Source of the DNA: Aureobasidium sp. EXF-3400
Lineage: Eukaryota > Ascomycota > Dothideomycetes > Dothideales > Saccotheciaceae
Direction: 5' to 3'
Length of the DNA: 64,000 bases
NCBI GenBank assembly: GCA_024195585.1
Contig: SWBL01000020.1
Coordinates: 1-64,000, forward strand
The notes under the pieces were generated by a model, which did no database searches, was not told where the DNA came from, and was given only the letters and a program-made list of their open reading frames with translations. Below are positions 22,250 through 33,073 of the stretch, in pieces. A program made the position numbers and the translations under genes. Within the stretch, counting starts at the first letter, position 1. Each line of letters starts with the position of its first letter.

Positions 22250-22599
22250 AGTGACGATGGCGTCGTGGCGGTTTATTGTAATGTGGATATATGTTGAGTT
22301 TGTAGATCTCAACACAAAATTTGTAAATATAATGTATATGCTTGACCAGTTGGCAAGCTGAATGATACGAGAAATCTCTGAATTTCATGAAAAACCTCGC
22401 CCTGGATATATGCACGTGAGATCACCATTTCGATACAGTATCATACGCCCGAAGATGAAGATCATGGTACCATCAGTAAACGTTGTGTCGAGTGATAAAG
22501 ACTGACTACCTGCTGGTCTTCTGCTAACCGTGGCTACAAGAAAGAGTAGCTCGAAACGAAAGAGCGTACATCCATCAGGAAATCGAAAACCGAAAAACG
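22250..22599. other. Convergent intergenic region
   Basis: This 350-bp spacer lies between the 3' ends of the permease and kinase genes. It is AT-rich just after the permease stop, as expected of a 3' UTR. Nothing else is seen. Confidence 0.5.
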
Positions 22600-24772
22600 T
22601 CAAAGCCCCTCATAAAGACCTTCTGCCTTCCACGTCGTTTCATTGCCATTGCACAGCATACTCCACCTTCTCGCCATGGCCAAAACCAACACATGCACAA
22701 CCATCAAGACTAGGCTCTCCCTCGTATTCGTCTTCCAAATTGTAAGATCCAGAATTGCAAAGCCCATTAATGGATACAGAAGCCACGCCTTGGCCGCGAA
22801 TGGGGAGCAAGGATAATTGAGTAGAAAGAGTTTGAGACCAAAAAGGAAGACTTTGAAGCAGAGAAGGGGTGAAAGTCGGGTAGCGAGTCTGCGAGGTTGA
22901 GTTGGTGGTGGAGGTGGAAGCATAAGTCGACTAGGCTGTTTGGCAAGTGGTGGTGTGCCAACGTCTCGGCCACGGAAAGCAAGCGTCGAAGCATCTGGGG
23001 GTGATGGAGTACTGGTATCAGTACTCGCACTCGTGCTAACATCTCTGCTAAAGCGACGAGGCTGTAGTGGTGGACTTCTCGAATGCACGAGTTCGCCCGA
23101 TTGATGCCGCGCTAGTTGTGACAATCCTGGTCTAGAAGGAATTGGAGTGTTGTTGGCGCGCATGGCTTTCTTTGGTGCAGGTGAATCAATCGACGAGATG
23201 CGTGAACTCATATTACCGAGATCTGGAGACTGCTCTCCTCCTGTCCTAGCGGTATTCATCGGTATATCATCAATCTCGCCTCCGGCTTTGATGGCCTGAA
23301 GAATCTGTTCTGTGCTGGGTCTTTCTGCGGGATTAGGGCTCAACAGTCTTTTCAAAAACTTGTAGAGTTTATCTGGCAGGTCTTTCCTGGCTCTCGTCAC
23401 ATCATCGAATCCATGCCAGGCCGAAACTTCAGCACGTAGCTTGTCAAGATCTTCGTTCTCATCATTGACGGCATCTGCATTTTGATAAGGTAGTCGGCCA
23501 AAGCACATGAAGTAGACAATCATGCCCAAAGAGAAGATGTCGGACTTGGTTGTAAATTCGCCGAAGCCTGAGCCTTGTCTCTGTAATACCTCAGGAGCGC
23601 AATACGATATCGTGCCAGTTGCGCCAGTGGAAGTACGTTGTTCGTTGGCGGCCTGTACTTCACCAAAGTCCGAAACATGAACCGAGACTTTCTGGCCATC
23701 ATTGTGCAAAAGACAGTTCGATGGCTTGAGATCTCGATGAATATAGCCGTTGGTGTGCAGATGATGCAGTCCGGATGTGATGTCACGGAAGAAGGAGAAG
23801 ATCTCATCGAAGTTCATAGTGCGACCTCCTAGATTTATTGGTCGCTCTGCCATTCCCTTTGATCGCCTTCTCATGCGCTCCTTCAAGACTTCGGTGGGAC
23901 TCGTAGTTTGTGTCGAGCCGAGGACGTAGTTGTGCAAATCCCCCGAGTTACAGTATTGCTGCAGGATGAAAATGCATGGTACGCTTGGTCCAAAATTGGT
24001 GATTTGTGCATCTTCCAACCAAACGTGATGATACGACACCAAGTTCGGATGGGTGAGTCTTTGAAGTAATTGTACCTCAATCAGGACCTTTTCTAGCCAT
24101 CCGTGATCGTTGCCGACTGGTATCCGTTTGCAGGCAAATTCTCCTAGGAAGACCTTGTCCAGGAAGTGCTCAACTAGAAGGACAACTCCACGACCACCGC
24201 GACCCAGTTCGCGTTTCTCGACGAAGAAATGTTTGAAGTAATTTGGGAGAAAGCTACCATCTTTGATGCCTTGATTTGTCGTGCCAGGTGAAGGAGCACT
24301 GCCAACAAACTCGGCACCAGTTGGAGTATCGGCTTTCTTAGAACTACCAGGTGGCAAGTCGGGAAGCTGCTTCAGCGGTGAGGCGGGCCTGGAGGTTGCT
24401 GCTGAGTTAGGTATGCTATGCGCGAGCATGCGAAAGTAGTCCGGATTGACAAAGGCATTCTGGTTATGAGAGGCAGCCTGTTCATCCTCGGGCTCATACT
24501 GGTGCGGATCCGTGTCATCTTTCATGGATCGATGGCAGTATGGACATTGTTGAAGGTCGAGGCCTCCGATGGCCGTCTGTGGATTTCCGCGTAACGACAA
24601 CTGTCGCGATTCGGGATCGAAGACAACGATCGCATTACCGCGGCGTCTGCAAGATCAGCGCATGAAGACTTACTTGGTGCTGTCACATATCAGAAGCTTA
24701 CAAGACAATTTCGTGAGAATCGGAGGTGTATGGTATGAGCGACATCTGACGCTGGGGTTCCGCGTCGGCCAT
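22600..24772 (-). CDS. IKS1: IKS-family serine/threonine protein kinase
   Basis: The IKS group is a fungal kinase family of poorly known role. Exon 1 (24702-24772) encodes 23 codons starting MADAEPQRQMSLIPYTSD. A 55-nt intron joins it to exon 2 (22600-24646), giving 705 residues. A CPYC motif lies near residue 60. The kinase domain has a Gly-rich loop (LGRGGRGVVLLV), the ATP-binding Lys in FACKRIP, YIHRDLKPSNCLL, DFGEV and APEVL. An insert rich in Arg and Lys separates the hinge from the catalytic loop. A Ser/Pro-rich tail ends in two or three hydrophobic segments (VFLFGLKLFLLN, LLYPLMGFAILDL and SLVLMVVHVLVLAM), which suggests membrane anchoring. Confidence 0.85.
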
Positions 24773-25130
24773 GTTTACATGCTGGTCTTTAGCTCTGGCC
24801 ACTTGCTGGCAGCTGTAAATGATCGATTGTCGTGAACTGACAGCAGTTCCCTATGGAAAATGATTTTGATTGGTCTTGTGTTGACCCAAGAAGAATACAC
24901 TGGCTAGCAGAAAGGTAAGGTACGCAACGTAGATCGTGCTTGTCACCTGAGCAATCAACCATCAATGCCAAGAACACAGTGCCTGTTTACCCATGTACAG
25001 GCAGGGTCACTTCATCTCAAAACCAGTGATTCTGAATTGATTTTGGTGGAATCTCTAGTTTTAGGAAAAGAAAAAGGATCATGACATGCCAACGCCTTTT
25101 CGGGGGTATCATTTAACGTTCATCATGAGT
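24773..25130. other. Intergenic region, TFB3 to IKS1
   Basis: These 358 bp hold the kinase promoter and the TFB3 3' end on the minus strand. No other feature is visible. Confidence 0.5.
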
Positions 25131-26405
25131 TCAAAAGGGGTCCTCCATCTTGACGTCCTTTGCGCCGGAGCCGCCATGAACTGCGGCCGCAGTACCAATA
25201 GTGGCTGCATTGTGTGTACCATTCTGTTCGGCCTTTTCCTCCCCAACGATAACTCCAAGACCTGAAAATGCTTCACATAGCGCCCGTGAATGGAACTCGT
25301 GTTTGCTGTATCCGCCTGCAACAATAGCAATCTGTGTGTCGATCTCATTGAGCCAGTCCCAATCGTAGTGGTCCTGCACAATATGGTACTCGTTTGAGAA
25401 CTTGAGTCCTCCAAATGCGTCGTAGGGAGCCTCCGGACCAGGGTCTTTGCGCGTTTTGAGACCTTTGATGACAATACCACTGCTGCCGTTGGTAGCATCC
25501 TTTGCAGCAGCAGCGGCTTGAAGCTGTCTCTGTCTATCGGCAGCCTGCTTCTTGTCGAGTCGTTTCTTGAGCGTGACACGGCCCTCTTGTGCGATTGTTT
25601 GTGCGTCGCCAGAACCGGTAGCAAGGCGATCGATGATGTCCTGTCTTCCTTCTGCGCGAGCTCTTCGTTCTTCCTCCTCTTCCCGACGAGCAGCCTCTCT
25701 CCGTAGACGAGCCTGTTCTCTTTCTGCAGCTTGCAGCGCGGAGTAGTCGTGCGATTCTTGAGATGCAAGGGCGGCATTTGTGGTGATGGCTTTGGCATTT
25801 TGATCAGCATATACCGAGATCTTCTTTTCCGTCTCTTCAACGTCGATCTTGTAGATGAGGTTAAATGTGATATCCTCGACCTCGTTCAGGTAGTTGTTGT
25901 AGTCAAGTAATGAATCGAAGTCGTCCTCACGTCGGTTAAAGATATTGGCTATGCGTTTTCGAATGTCGATCTCGCGCTCGACATGGATATCCTCGAAGGT
26001 CTGTTCGCGGAACTTGTGCTTTCGTAGGGTACGGTGGCAGCCAGCAATCGGACACTTGTTTGGGCCGTGGGAGAAGATGCGGTCCACGCAGGACTCGCAC
26101 ATCTTGTGGTAGCATTCTGGGTTGACCAGAAAGCGCATGGACTTGTTGAGGTAGCGTGAGGACTTGCATACGGGGCAGATGTCTGAGATTAGGCTGTCAG
26201 CGATGCCCACACTCAGGCGGAGACTCGACAGATCGAGGTCGGCGAAATGTGGCTCACCATCTTCGCCCGGCCGCGCAGGCGCCGACCTGGGTTGTGCAAC
26301 ACGAGACATTGCCGTGTTGGATGATGGTGAGCTCACGACAGTTGGAATGTGAGGCTCAACTTGTCGCTTTCGAGACCGCCCATGCTTCGGCTTGCTAGCC
26401 GGCAT
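25131..26405 (-). CDS. TFB3: TFIIH/CAK assembly subunit Tfb3 (MAT1)
   Basis: Tfb3/MAT1 tethers the CDK-activating kinase to the TFIIH core during transcription and repair. The single exon encodes 424 residues. A RING finger has C77, C80, C98, H100, C103, C106, C118 and C123. The next segment shows the family sequence KHKFREQTFEDIHVEREIDI and then IFNRREDDF and LNEVEDI. A long Glu/Arg coiled coil (about 215-250) is followed by an Ala-rich C-terminus. The N-terminal 32 residues before a second Met (MSRVAQ) are basic and may be an extension, so the true start could be that Met. Divergent from BUD27 across 117 bp. Confidence 0.92.
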   Translation of the reverse strand: MPASKPKHGRSRKRQVEPHIPTVVSSPSSNTAMSRVAQPRSAPARPGEDGEPHFADLDLSSLRLSVGIADSLISDICPVCKSSRYLNKSMRFLVNPECYHKMCESCVDRIFSHGPNKCPIAGCHRTLRKHKFREQTFEDIHVEREIDIRKRIANIFNRREDDFDSLLDYNNYLNEVEDITFNLIYKIDVEETEKKISVYADQNAKAITTNAALASQESHDYSALQAAEREQARLRREAARREEEEERRARAEGRQDIIDRLATGSGDAQTIAQEGRVTLKKRLDKKQAADRQRQLQAAAAAKDATNGSSGIVIKGLKTRKDPGPEAPYDAFGGLKFSNEYHIVQDHYDWDWLNEIDTQIAIVAGGYSKHEFHSRALCEAFSGLGVIVGEEKAEQNGTHNAATIGTAAAVHGGSGAKDVKMEDPF

Positions 26406-26522
26406 TCACCGTTCTATACCCGGTTTTGGTCACTTCGAGAAGACATCATCCTCTCTGATTACAAACATACATTTTACAAAAGTTTTTTCACTACTATCTT
26501 CTTGTTTGGATTGTAATGCAAT
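26406..26522. promoter_or_regulatory. Compact bidirectional promoter, TFB3 and BUD27
   Basis: Only 117 bp separate the two divergent start codons, the shortest such gap in the window. The strip nearest BUD27 is AT-rich and pyrimidine-rich. Both products act around RNA polymerase II, so shared control is plausible. Confidence 0.5.
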
Positions 26523-28396
26523 ATGGCGGACTTTGCACAACTTGAGACGCGCCGGCTAGAACTGGAAGAGAATGTGGCAAAACTACGCAAATCTTTGCAA
26601 CACTGGCGAACCTGGGATGCTGAGTATGAAGGCTTGAAGGAAGAGCTTTCATCTGGCGTAAACGTTCAATCTGAATCGGACTGCGTGAGTGATATGTATC
26701 AATACCTCACAGACTGGTTTGCTAACAATACGCAGGCACGCATTAGTGAAAAATTTGGGGGTGAGCTTGTCAATGAAAAAGGTTTGATAAAGAAGCATGC
26801 CAGACTTTGTATTTGACTCTGACCATTCTAGAAATTTTTGATCTGTTTGGGGTTGGAAAAGGACCTATCCGCCATCCTATAGAGGTCAGCCGACTCATCG
26901 ACAGACGGCTCGATTATGTTCAACAAAATGTATCAACCATTACCAAGCAGGTGGAGAAGGCCGAAGGTCAACTATCAGAAGTACTGGAGGAAATGGATAG
27001 AGAGGACGACGATGGTCCAGAACCTGGACTGCCTATGACTGAGATTCTCGAGGAACTGGATGAGGACGGAAACATCATATCGAGCAAAGTCACCCAACCT
27101 GAAGAGCAAACAGCACAAATCATTGACACCCTCCGCAAGGCTGGTCTGAAAGACATGGACCCCAAGCCAAAGGACGAAGACACAACCAAAGAATCGAAAT
27201 CCGAGGCCATTGGAAAATCTAATACCACTCCGGCGAACAAGACACAGGATATACCACAACCCGCAGCAAGTACTTCAAAGGCGACCAAGAAAGGAGTTAG
27301 CTTCGCCGAGGAGGTTCAGGAAAAGGAGATCCCCTCGCGTGCCGACAATGCCAATGCCAGCAGGTCATCTGGAGTCAACCCTGCTTTATTCAATGGCTCT
27401 TTCGCCAACGGAGAGCGTGTCATCGAGTTAGACGATGACGACGACATTATTGGAACCCAAGCAGTCATTCCCGAGGACGAGACTCCTGAAGATGCAAGAC
27501 TACGAAGGGAAATGCTCCAATACAACCTGAACGAAGTTGGCCAGGTGGTTGCCGAACTAGACCTGGACGAAAATCTGTCAGACTTCGAAGACGACGATGA
27601 CTACTTTGACGAAGAATATGACAGCGAAGTATCTGAGGAAGAAGACGAATATGGAAGATCAATCCGTCCGGGAGTCAGCAAAAACTACAGACAGCAGATG
27701 CAGGAATTAGAGAAACAACTCCGCTCGAGAGTTATTGGAAATCTTGGACCAAATCTCGAAGAGGTCGATCCTGTGTACGATCCCGAAGGACTTCGCCGAC
27801 TCGTGGTTCATGGCGAGGAAGGAGCCTCCGACGAGAATGTCAAGCCGGCAATCTCGAAAGGCAAAGACGCTGTCAAGCCAGACGCATCTGCAAAGAAAGG
27901 TGTCAGATTTTCAGAAGAGTTGGACGTGCAGGAGGCGCCCAAAAGACCCGAGGCTCCAGTCACATCCAAGCCGCGCTCTGCACCGATTGCAGATGTTGTC
28001 GAGCGAGCTCCTTCAAAAGCTCAAGCACCCTCCGAGCGAGCCAAACCTGCCAAGGTCTCACGCTTCAAGCAAAACAGGGCTGCTGCTTCGGAGACCTCTC
28101 AACCCGAGCCTACACCAAATCAAGTCTCTGGCTCTGTCATCTCAGACAACATCGTCGAAAAGCCAACCGCGCAATCAACCAATGCACGCGCACCAGAAGA
28201 AGCAGACGAACTCGACCCCGAACTGCAGCAGCGCCAGCTGGCTTCTGAGTACTACCGTCTACGAAACAACATCATTCGCCAACAAGGTGGATTCAAGGAG
28301 ACGGAGGAAGAAAAGGACGATCCTTTGATGGAGCAGTTCCCTGATGGCAAGATGAAGAAGGTGAGTAGATTCAAGGCTGCCAGGATGAAGTTTTAG
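26523..28396 (+). CDS. BUD27: Unconventional prefoldin-like protein Bud27/URI
   Basis: Bud27/URI links prefoldin-type chaperoning to RNA polymerase assembly and to translation control. Exons 26523-26684, 26736-26781 and 26832-28396 join to 590 residues. The N-terminal 130 residues form the prefoldin alpha domain with two coiled coils (TRRLELEENVAKLRKSL and DYVQQNVSTITKQVEKAEG) around GELVNEKEIFDLFG. The middle is acidic, with repeated KKGVSFAEE and KKGVRFSEELD pieces, and the end carries KVSRFKQNR and KVSRFKAARMKF, basic SRF motifs typical of the C-terminus of fungal Bud27. Length and order fit the family. Confidence 0.85.
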
Positions 28397-28924
28397 ACAA
28401 TTAGACCAAGTACTGGCTGTTCGCTATTTACATGTACCCTTCAGAATAGATTCGAGAAGAAGCATGGAACGTCACAGTCCATCCGCAAGGATGGCGAACG
28501 TGGAAGCGGAGAGCTGATTCTGCCTTTTCACTTCATCGACGGCTCCTAGAACAATGTAGGGCTCTCTGATTCGGCGACCTTTACCCCATGGACGCTGTAT
28601 CTAGTTAGGTCCTGAACATATAAAGTCATGGAATAACATCTTTTGATTGTTCTGGAAAAGTGGATTTTTGATGACATGAAAACATAAAAGTACAGATTGG
28701 TCTCTATGCAAGACCAATTGGCCACCACGATCTTCTCTTTCTGGTGGCGATACATAACTTCGAGGAGTGAAGAGGAGACAGGAGCCCTCATTAGGCGCCG
28801 GGTCGTGTATGGGTAAAAAAGAATAAGACAGCCCCAGATCAAGAAAAATGATGCTTTTCGCTCCAAACGCCGAGTATACCCGTATGTAGTAAGACAAGTG
28901 ATTTTTTGAGATGGGTCTTTCTTT
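28397..28924. other. Convergent intergenic region
   Basis: This 528-bp spacer lies between the 3' ends of BUD27 and TIM17. The open frames within it are short antisense shadows. No RNA gene is recognised. Confidence 0.5.
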
Positions 28925-29587
28925 TTAAGCGGCGATGGGCTTGGGAGCGGCCTCGATGCCTTGCGGAGGTGGAGGAGGCATGTCGAGTCTGGTGTTTTCT
29001 GCCATCATGCGCTGGAAACCGATACCGACACCTTCGATGACGGCAAGCAGGATGGCGCAACCGATGGCACCGTTGCGCATGGCCTTGTAACCACCACGAA
29101 CGGCGAGAGCACCACCGGTGAAGAAACCGGCGATGATGGCGTTCCAAGGGTCTTCCTTCTTGCTGTGCCGGGTCAGTCTGGTGACTCTTAGTGAACGGGT
29201 TTGAGGAAAGCGTACCGAATGCCCTTGACTGCACAATCAAAGGTACTGAACATGCCACCCCAGACACCAAAGTTACCACCGAGAACTGGAGCACGCGCCT
29301 TGATGGCGGTCAGAGCGCCTATCCTTCTCTCGCCATAGCTGTCGCAACGATTCTCAGTATGCTGTTCGTGGTCGTGTGAGATGGTTGAAAGCTGATTCAA
29401 ACGTACGGACTGTTTCTGAAACCCTTGATACCGTGCCAGAGCGAACCGCCGATTGCGCCCATGCAGAAAGCACCTCCGAAATCGTTCAAAGCCCTATGAG
29501 ACGAGCAGAGTTAGCGTGTGTGGGTGGGATGCGGCGGCGCGAGAAGTGGACATACACCCAAGGGCAAGGGTCTCTGCTGTGATCCAT
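28925..29587 (-). CDS. TIM17: Mitochondrial inner-membrane translocase subunit Tim17
   Basis: Tim17 is a core subunit of the TIM23 presequence translocase. Exons 29556-29587, 29407-29493, 29216-29338 and 28925-29162 join to 159 residues. The start [20 protein letters not shown] is almost invariant in the family. Four hydrophobic segments follow with Gly-rich packing motifs ([37 protein letters not shown]). The [13 protein letters not shown] loop is conserved. The Pro-rich C-terminus is normal for fungi. The donor at exon 1 is best placed at GTATGT, which restores the Val codon. Divergent from DPH2 across 186 bp. Confidence 0.95.
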
Positions 29588-29773
29588 GGCGAGTGTGAGA
29601 TGTGTGTGGTTGTGGTGGAGCGAGATGTTCAGTTCTGGCGTGAATGTCGGATTGGCCTCCACCTGCAACTTTTCCAGACGATGATGGAAGGGTGGCCCGT
29701 GCGCGACGTGGTTTTGCTTGGCCAAAATTATTCTGTCGCGCTGCCACTTTCGATTCTAGAAACACTAACAAAC

Positions 29774-31402
29774 ATGTCGCTCGGTGCTCCAGAGGTCGCG
29801 CCTGTCTTGTCGACTCCAGATACCCATGTCTTCGAGGATCCCACGCCTGCCGTCGACCCTTCTCTGGTGCGAACCCTCTCGGACGAACAATTATACCTGA
29901 CCTACGAGATCAAGAGGACTGTCGACGAGATCCGCCATGGACGATACAGAAGGATAGCACTCCAATTCCCCGATCACATGTTGACCGATGCTCCGAGGGT
30001 TTTTGAGGCTTTGCAGAAAGAGCTCCAGACACGGAAAAAGGATCAAGACGTGACTGGAGCATTGGGCAAGACTTCGCTAGACGCCGAACAAGAGAGACTA
30101 TGCATTCTGGGTGACACCTCATACGGTGCCTGCTGTGTCGATGAGGTCGCGGCTGAGCATGTCCACGCCGACGTCGTAGTGCACTATGGCCGCACCTGTC
30201 TTTCCCCGACTCAGCGCCTGCCTGTCATCTACGTCTTCACCTTCCGTACACTTGACTTGGATTCCGTTGTCGCCAGCTTCCAGAAGACTTATCTGAAGAA
30301 GGATCACAAGGTAGTCTTAATGGCAGACATTCCTTACTCTGAGCATGTTCAACCTCTACAATCCGCCCTCCAAAATCTCGGCTACACCAACGTCTTCTCC
30401 ACATCCATCGTCCACAACCCTTCGTCCTTGTTGCCTAATCGCACCGTCCCTGCTGGAGTAGACGAGGATCCCACTGTTCTTCGCGACTACTCGCTCTTCC
30501 ACATCTCAGAACCTCCGACCTCCCTTCTACTCAACCTCACCTCTCGCGTCGCTTCCATCGACATCTACCCAACCGTGTCTGAGGGCGCTGAAGCTCCTCA
30601 AACCATGTCAGCATCCACTGCTCAGATTCTTCGCCGTCGCTATGCCCTCGTCACCAACCTTAGTACAGTGTCCGTTTTTGGTATCCTGATCAACACTCTT
30701 TCCGTCAAGAACTATATGGAAGCTCTGTCTCATGTTCAGGACCTCATCACCCGTGCTGGAAAGAAGTACTACACATTTGTTGTTGGCAAGGTCAACGCTG
30801 CCAAGGTTGCGAACTTCTCTGAAGTCGACGGCTGGGTCATCATTGGTTGCTGGGAAAGCAGTTTGATCGAAAGCAAGGACTTCTGGAAACCTATCATTAC
30901 GCCTTTCGAGTTGGAGCTGGCTCTCACAGATGAACGGGACCGTATCTGGACCGGAGAGTGGAACAGTGACTTCCAATCCTTGCTCGGCAAGAAAACTGTC
31001 GTCAGGGGTGAAGGTGCACACGACGACGAATCAGACGACCAGGACGGCCAAGGCATCAACGATGAGTCGGACTCAGAATCAGAAGCACCCGTTTTCGATC
31101 TGCGTACCGGACGCTACGTTTCACAGAGTCGACCTATGGCACGACCCTCTGCTTCTACCTCGAAAAAGACTGCGGCCACTAGTCTTATCAAGCGTGCCAA
31201 TGGTGACCTCGCTCAGATTGGTGGCGAAGTCTCTCCTGCTGCTGAGTTCCTGCGTAGCAAGCGTACATGGCAGGGCCTGGGTACTGACTACGAGATTGCC
31301 TATGACTACGATGAAGATGGCAAGATTAAAGGTGCACCGATGGAAGAAGGTCGTGGCGGTGTTGCTCGAGGATATGTTGTTGGCGATTCTGAGCGCTCAT
31401 GA
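29774..31402 (+). CDS. DPH2: Diphthamide biosynthesis protein Dph2
   Basis: Dph2 partners with Dph1 in the first step of diphthamide formation on EF-2, moving a 3-amino-3-carboxypropyl group from SAM with a 4Fe-4S cluster. The single exon encodes 542 residues from MSLGAPEV; a longer upstream in-frame Met would overlap the TIM17 gene and is unlikely. Family pieces are RIALQFPDHML, ILGDTSYGACCVDEVAA (cluster-type Cys), VVHYGRTCLSP, then TFVVGKVNAAKVANF and VIIGCWESSLI (third Cys) and PIITPFELELAL. An acidic stretch and a basic, Ser-rich stretch precede the C-terminal RTWQGLG. Confidence 0.92.
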   Translation: MSLGAPEVAPVLSTPDTHVFEDPTPAVDPSLVRTLSDEQLYLTYEIKRTVDEIRHGRYRRIALQFPDHMLTDAPRVFEALQKELQTRKKDQDVTGALGKTSLDAEQERLCILGDTSYGACCVDEVAAEHVHADVVVHYGRTCLSPTQRLPVIYVFTFRTLDLDSVVASFQKTYLKKDHKVVLMADIPYSEHVQPLQSALQNLGYTNVFSTSIVHNPSSLLPNRTVPAGVDEDPTVLRDYSLFHISEPPTSLLLNLTSRVASIDIYPTVSEGAEAPQTMSASTAQILRRRYALVTNLSTVSVFGILINTLSVKNYMEALSHVQDLITRAGKKYYTFVVGKVNAAKVANFSEVDGWVIIGCWESSLIESKDFWKPIITPFELELALTDERDRIWTGEWNSDFQSLLGKKTVVRGEGAHDDESDDQDGQGINDESDSESEAPVFDLRTGRYVSQSRPMARPSASTSKKTAATSLIKRANGDLAQIGGEVSPAAEFLRSKRTWQGLGTDYEIAYDYDEDGKIKGAPMEEGRGGVARGYVVGDSERS

Positions 31403-31520
31403 AGCAACTGCAGGTTTCCGACTAAAGCTGGAAGGCACGAAATTGTGTTATCCTTGCCATCAACGTGCCAAGTCTAAAGGTAAGCCTCATTTTCTTTATG
31501 AATGCCCAAAATGCACTGGT

Positions 31521-31614
31521 TTCAAGGATGAACACCTGATAGGGACAGCTTATGCACTATGTGCAGATGCTGAGAACTCAGGAAGAGTATTTTAGTAGAT
31601 GCCTCTCTTGTCTG
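31521..31614. repeat. 94-bp near-identical repeat (second copy at 1-94, inverted)
   Basis: This segment equals the reverse complement of positions 1-94 with one substitution. On the minus strand it encodes the last 30 or so residues and the stop of the candidate secreted ORF. Similarity beyond the stop codon is weak and needs a one-base gap. Confidence 0.85.
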
Positions 31615-32082
31615 ATAATAACAACCAACCCCTTTACGACACAACACCCAAGGTCTATGAAAGCAGTTGGCTAACATCTCTGTTGTTAGGTCTGACATTA
31701 CACGTCGAGTAGGCGCTCCGATCGGCGGTATCCCCGACTGCAAGAGACCGTCCCATGGAGGTTGATGTGCTGCACAGTAGTCACCAGAAAGGGGTGACTC
31801 TCCCAGGGAGAGTCCGCAACTTGCATTGGCTTTACAGACCCTAGATGCTAAGGGTATCATCTTGACCGTCGCACTCGTCATGATTGCTGGAGGTGTGTTG
31901 GTGCTTGGTTCTAGTGGAATAAATGACGTTGCTGTGAAGAGGATCGTGTGGGTTGCAGTTGTAAACTGCCAGTTGTCTTTGGCGTACACGCTGACAGTCA
32001 CAGTTGTCCACCTCCCTATGGGGACCGTGACAGTGACCGTCTATGTAGCAGTCACCAGCCACAACAGCAGCAAGAACTTCAT
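31522..32082 (-). CDS. Candidate secreted Cys-rich protein, with in-frame TAG
   Basis: From an ATG at 32082 the frame reads MKFLLLLWLVTAT, a clear signal-peptide core, then meets TAG at 32041-32043, then stays open for another 172 codons to TGA at 31522. After the stop come Val/Thr repeats (TVTVTVPIGRWTTVTVSVY) and a C-terminal half with six cysteines (SRVCKANASCG, DYCAAHQ, ANCF, VLCRKGVGCYY). A Met at 32001 could start a shorter product without signal peptide. The TAG is one transition from CAG (Gln), as RIP could cause. The 3' end is duplicated at the left edge of the window. The family is not recognised; an effector-like role is only a possibility. Confidence 0.35.
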
Positions 32083-32883
32083 TTCGATGGCTGTTTACAG
32101 TTACGGTCGGTACTGCCTATGCAGCAACGCTGCTTGATCCGCGATTTTATAGATCACTTGAATTTCTTCTTCAAGTCCGGCGATCTCCTCGTCGACTTCG
32201 CCGATCGTAACTGCCATGGTCATCAATTCGACGTCGAACCACTATTGTAAGACTTTTTTGCCTGAACCACGCTTCTGAGTCAAACAAATTATGCATTCGA
32301 TAGCTATGGTATCACTCTACATATCTGTGGGAGCGAGCCATCTCCTTATTTGAAACGGCAACCATACTTCTTCACTTAGTTCGCCTACCTTTATCTCTCA
32401 CCTCTCTTCCTGAACCCATGTGTGGTGCCTGGATTGTCTCCCGACTCGGACAAAGTAGGGCAGTGTGATGAGGCAAGGAGGCAAAGAGAATCAGGCTGTG
32501 CTGAGAGTCGTTACTATGGTGAGATCTTCTTGACCTACTTTCTCTCCTTCTGTCCATTCAGGGGTTGCCGGTTTGACCGCGAGCGTTGAACTGGAGCGCG
32601 GTTCTGTGCCAGTCAGGCTGTGGGATGCGTCTGCCGTTGCGTCTGAAGGTCTAGGGGGGTCGCACTGGTTTTCAACGGAGCCCTCTGCGAGATCTCATGC
32701 TGCAGTGCTTTGAACCGTCTCCTTCTCCAATGCCAAACACCAACAATCAGAACACCTCCGTGCCTCGAGAGCTCCAGGACCAAAGCATGTCTGACCTCGC
32801 CGACGATTCTATTGGAAGTCTAACGCACCCTGATATTGCATGATCTCCGTTGACGAACTCCTCATGAATGGTATTGTGTATTG

Positions 32884-32955
32884 TTACAACTACATCACCA
32901 TAATTTTTGGCACACGGAGATACTACAACAACATGCAATGTTCGTGTGCCTGGTC
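32884..32955 (+). repeat. Diverged direct repeat, copy 1
   Basis: It aligns with 33517-33587, sharing ACAACTACA, CGGAGAT, AACAACA and TGTTGATGTGCC-like pieces at roughly three quarters identity by eye. Many differences are C/T or G/A. Confidence 0.45.
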
Positions 32956-33025
32956 GATGGTCAGCCTCTGAATTGTACGTCGTACAGCGTATCTAGCCAG
33001 ACATGGGGTTCATGAGTTGATTGAC

Positions 33026-33073
33026 GTTGAGCATCATGCTGGTAAAAAGCTTGATGTTGAGCTTTATGCTGGT
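33026..33073 (+). repeat. Imperfect tandem repeat, 30-bp period
   Basis: GTTGAGCATCATGCTGGT (33026-33043) recurs as GTTGAGCTTTATGCTGGT (33056-33073), 16 of 18 bases identical. GTGAGCAT is then repeated twice, and an AT dinucleotide run follows at about 33091-33102. Confidence 0.5.

Noticed and set aside
31403..31595. Plus-strand reading of the 31.5-kb repeat with two CxxC pairs (CYPC and CPKC), like a small zinc ribbon
   Set aside because: It only forms as an out-of-frame tail of a larger chance ORF. Its counterpart at the left edge has a one-base gap that breaks this frame, while the minus-strand frame is preserved in both copies.
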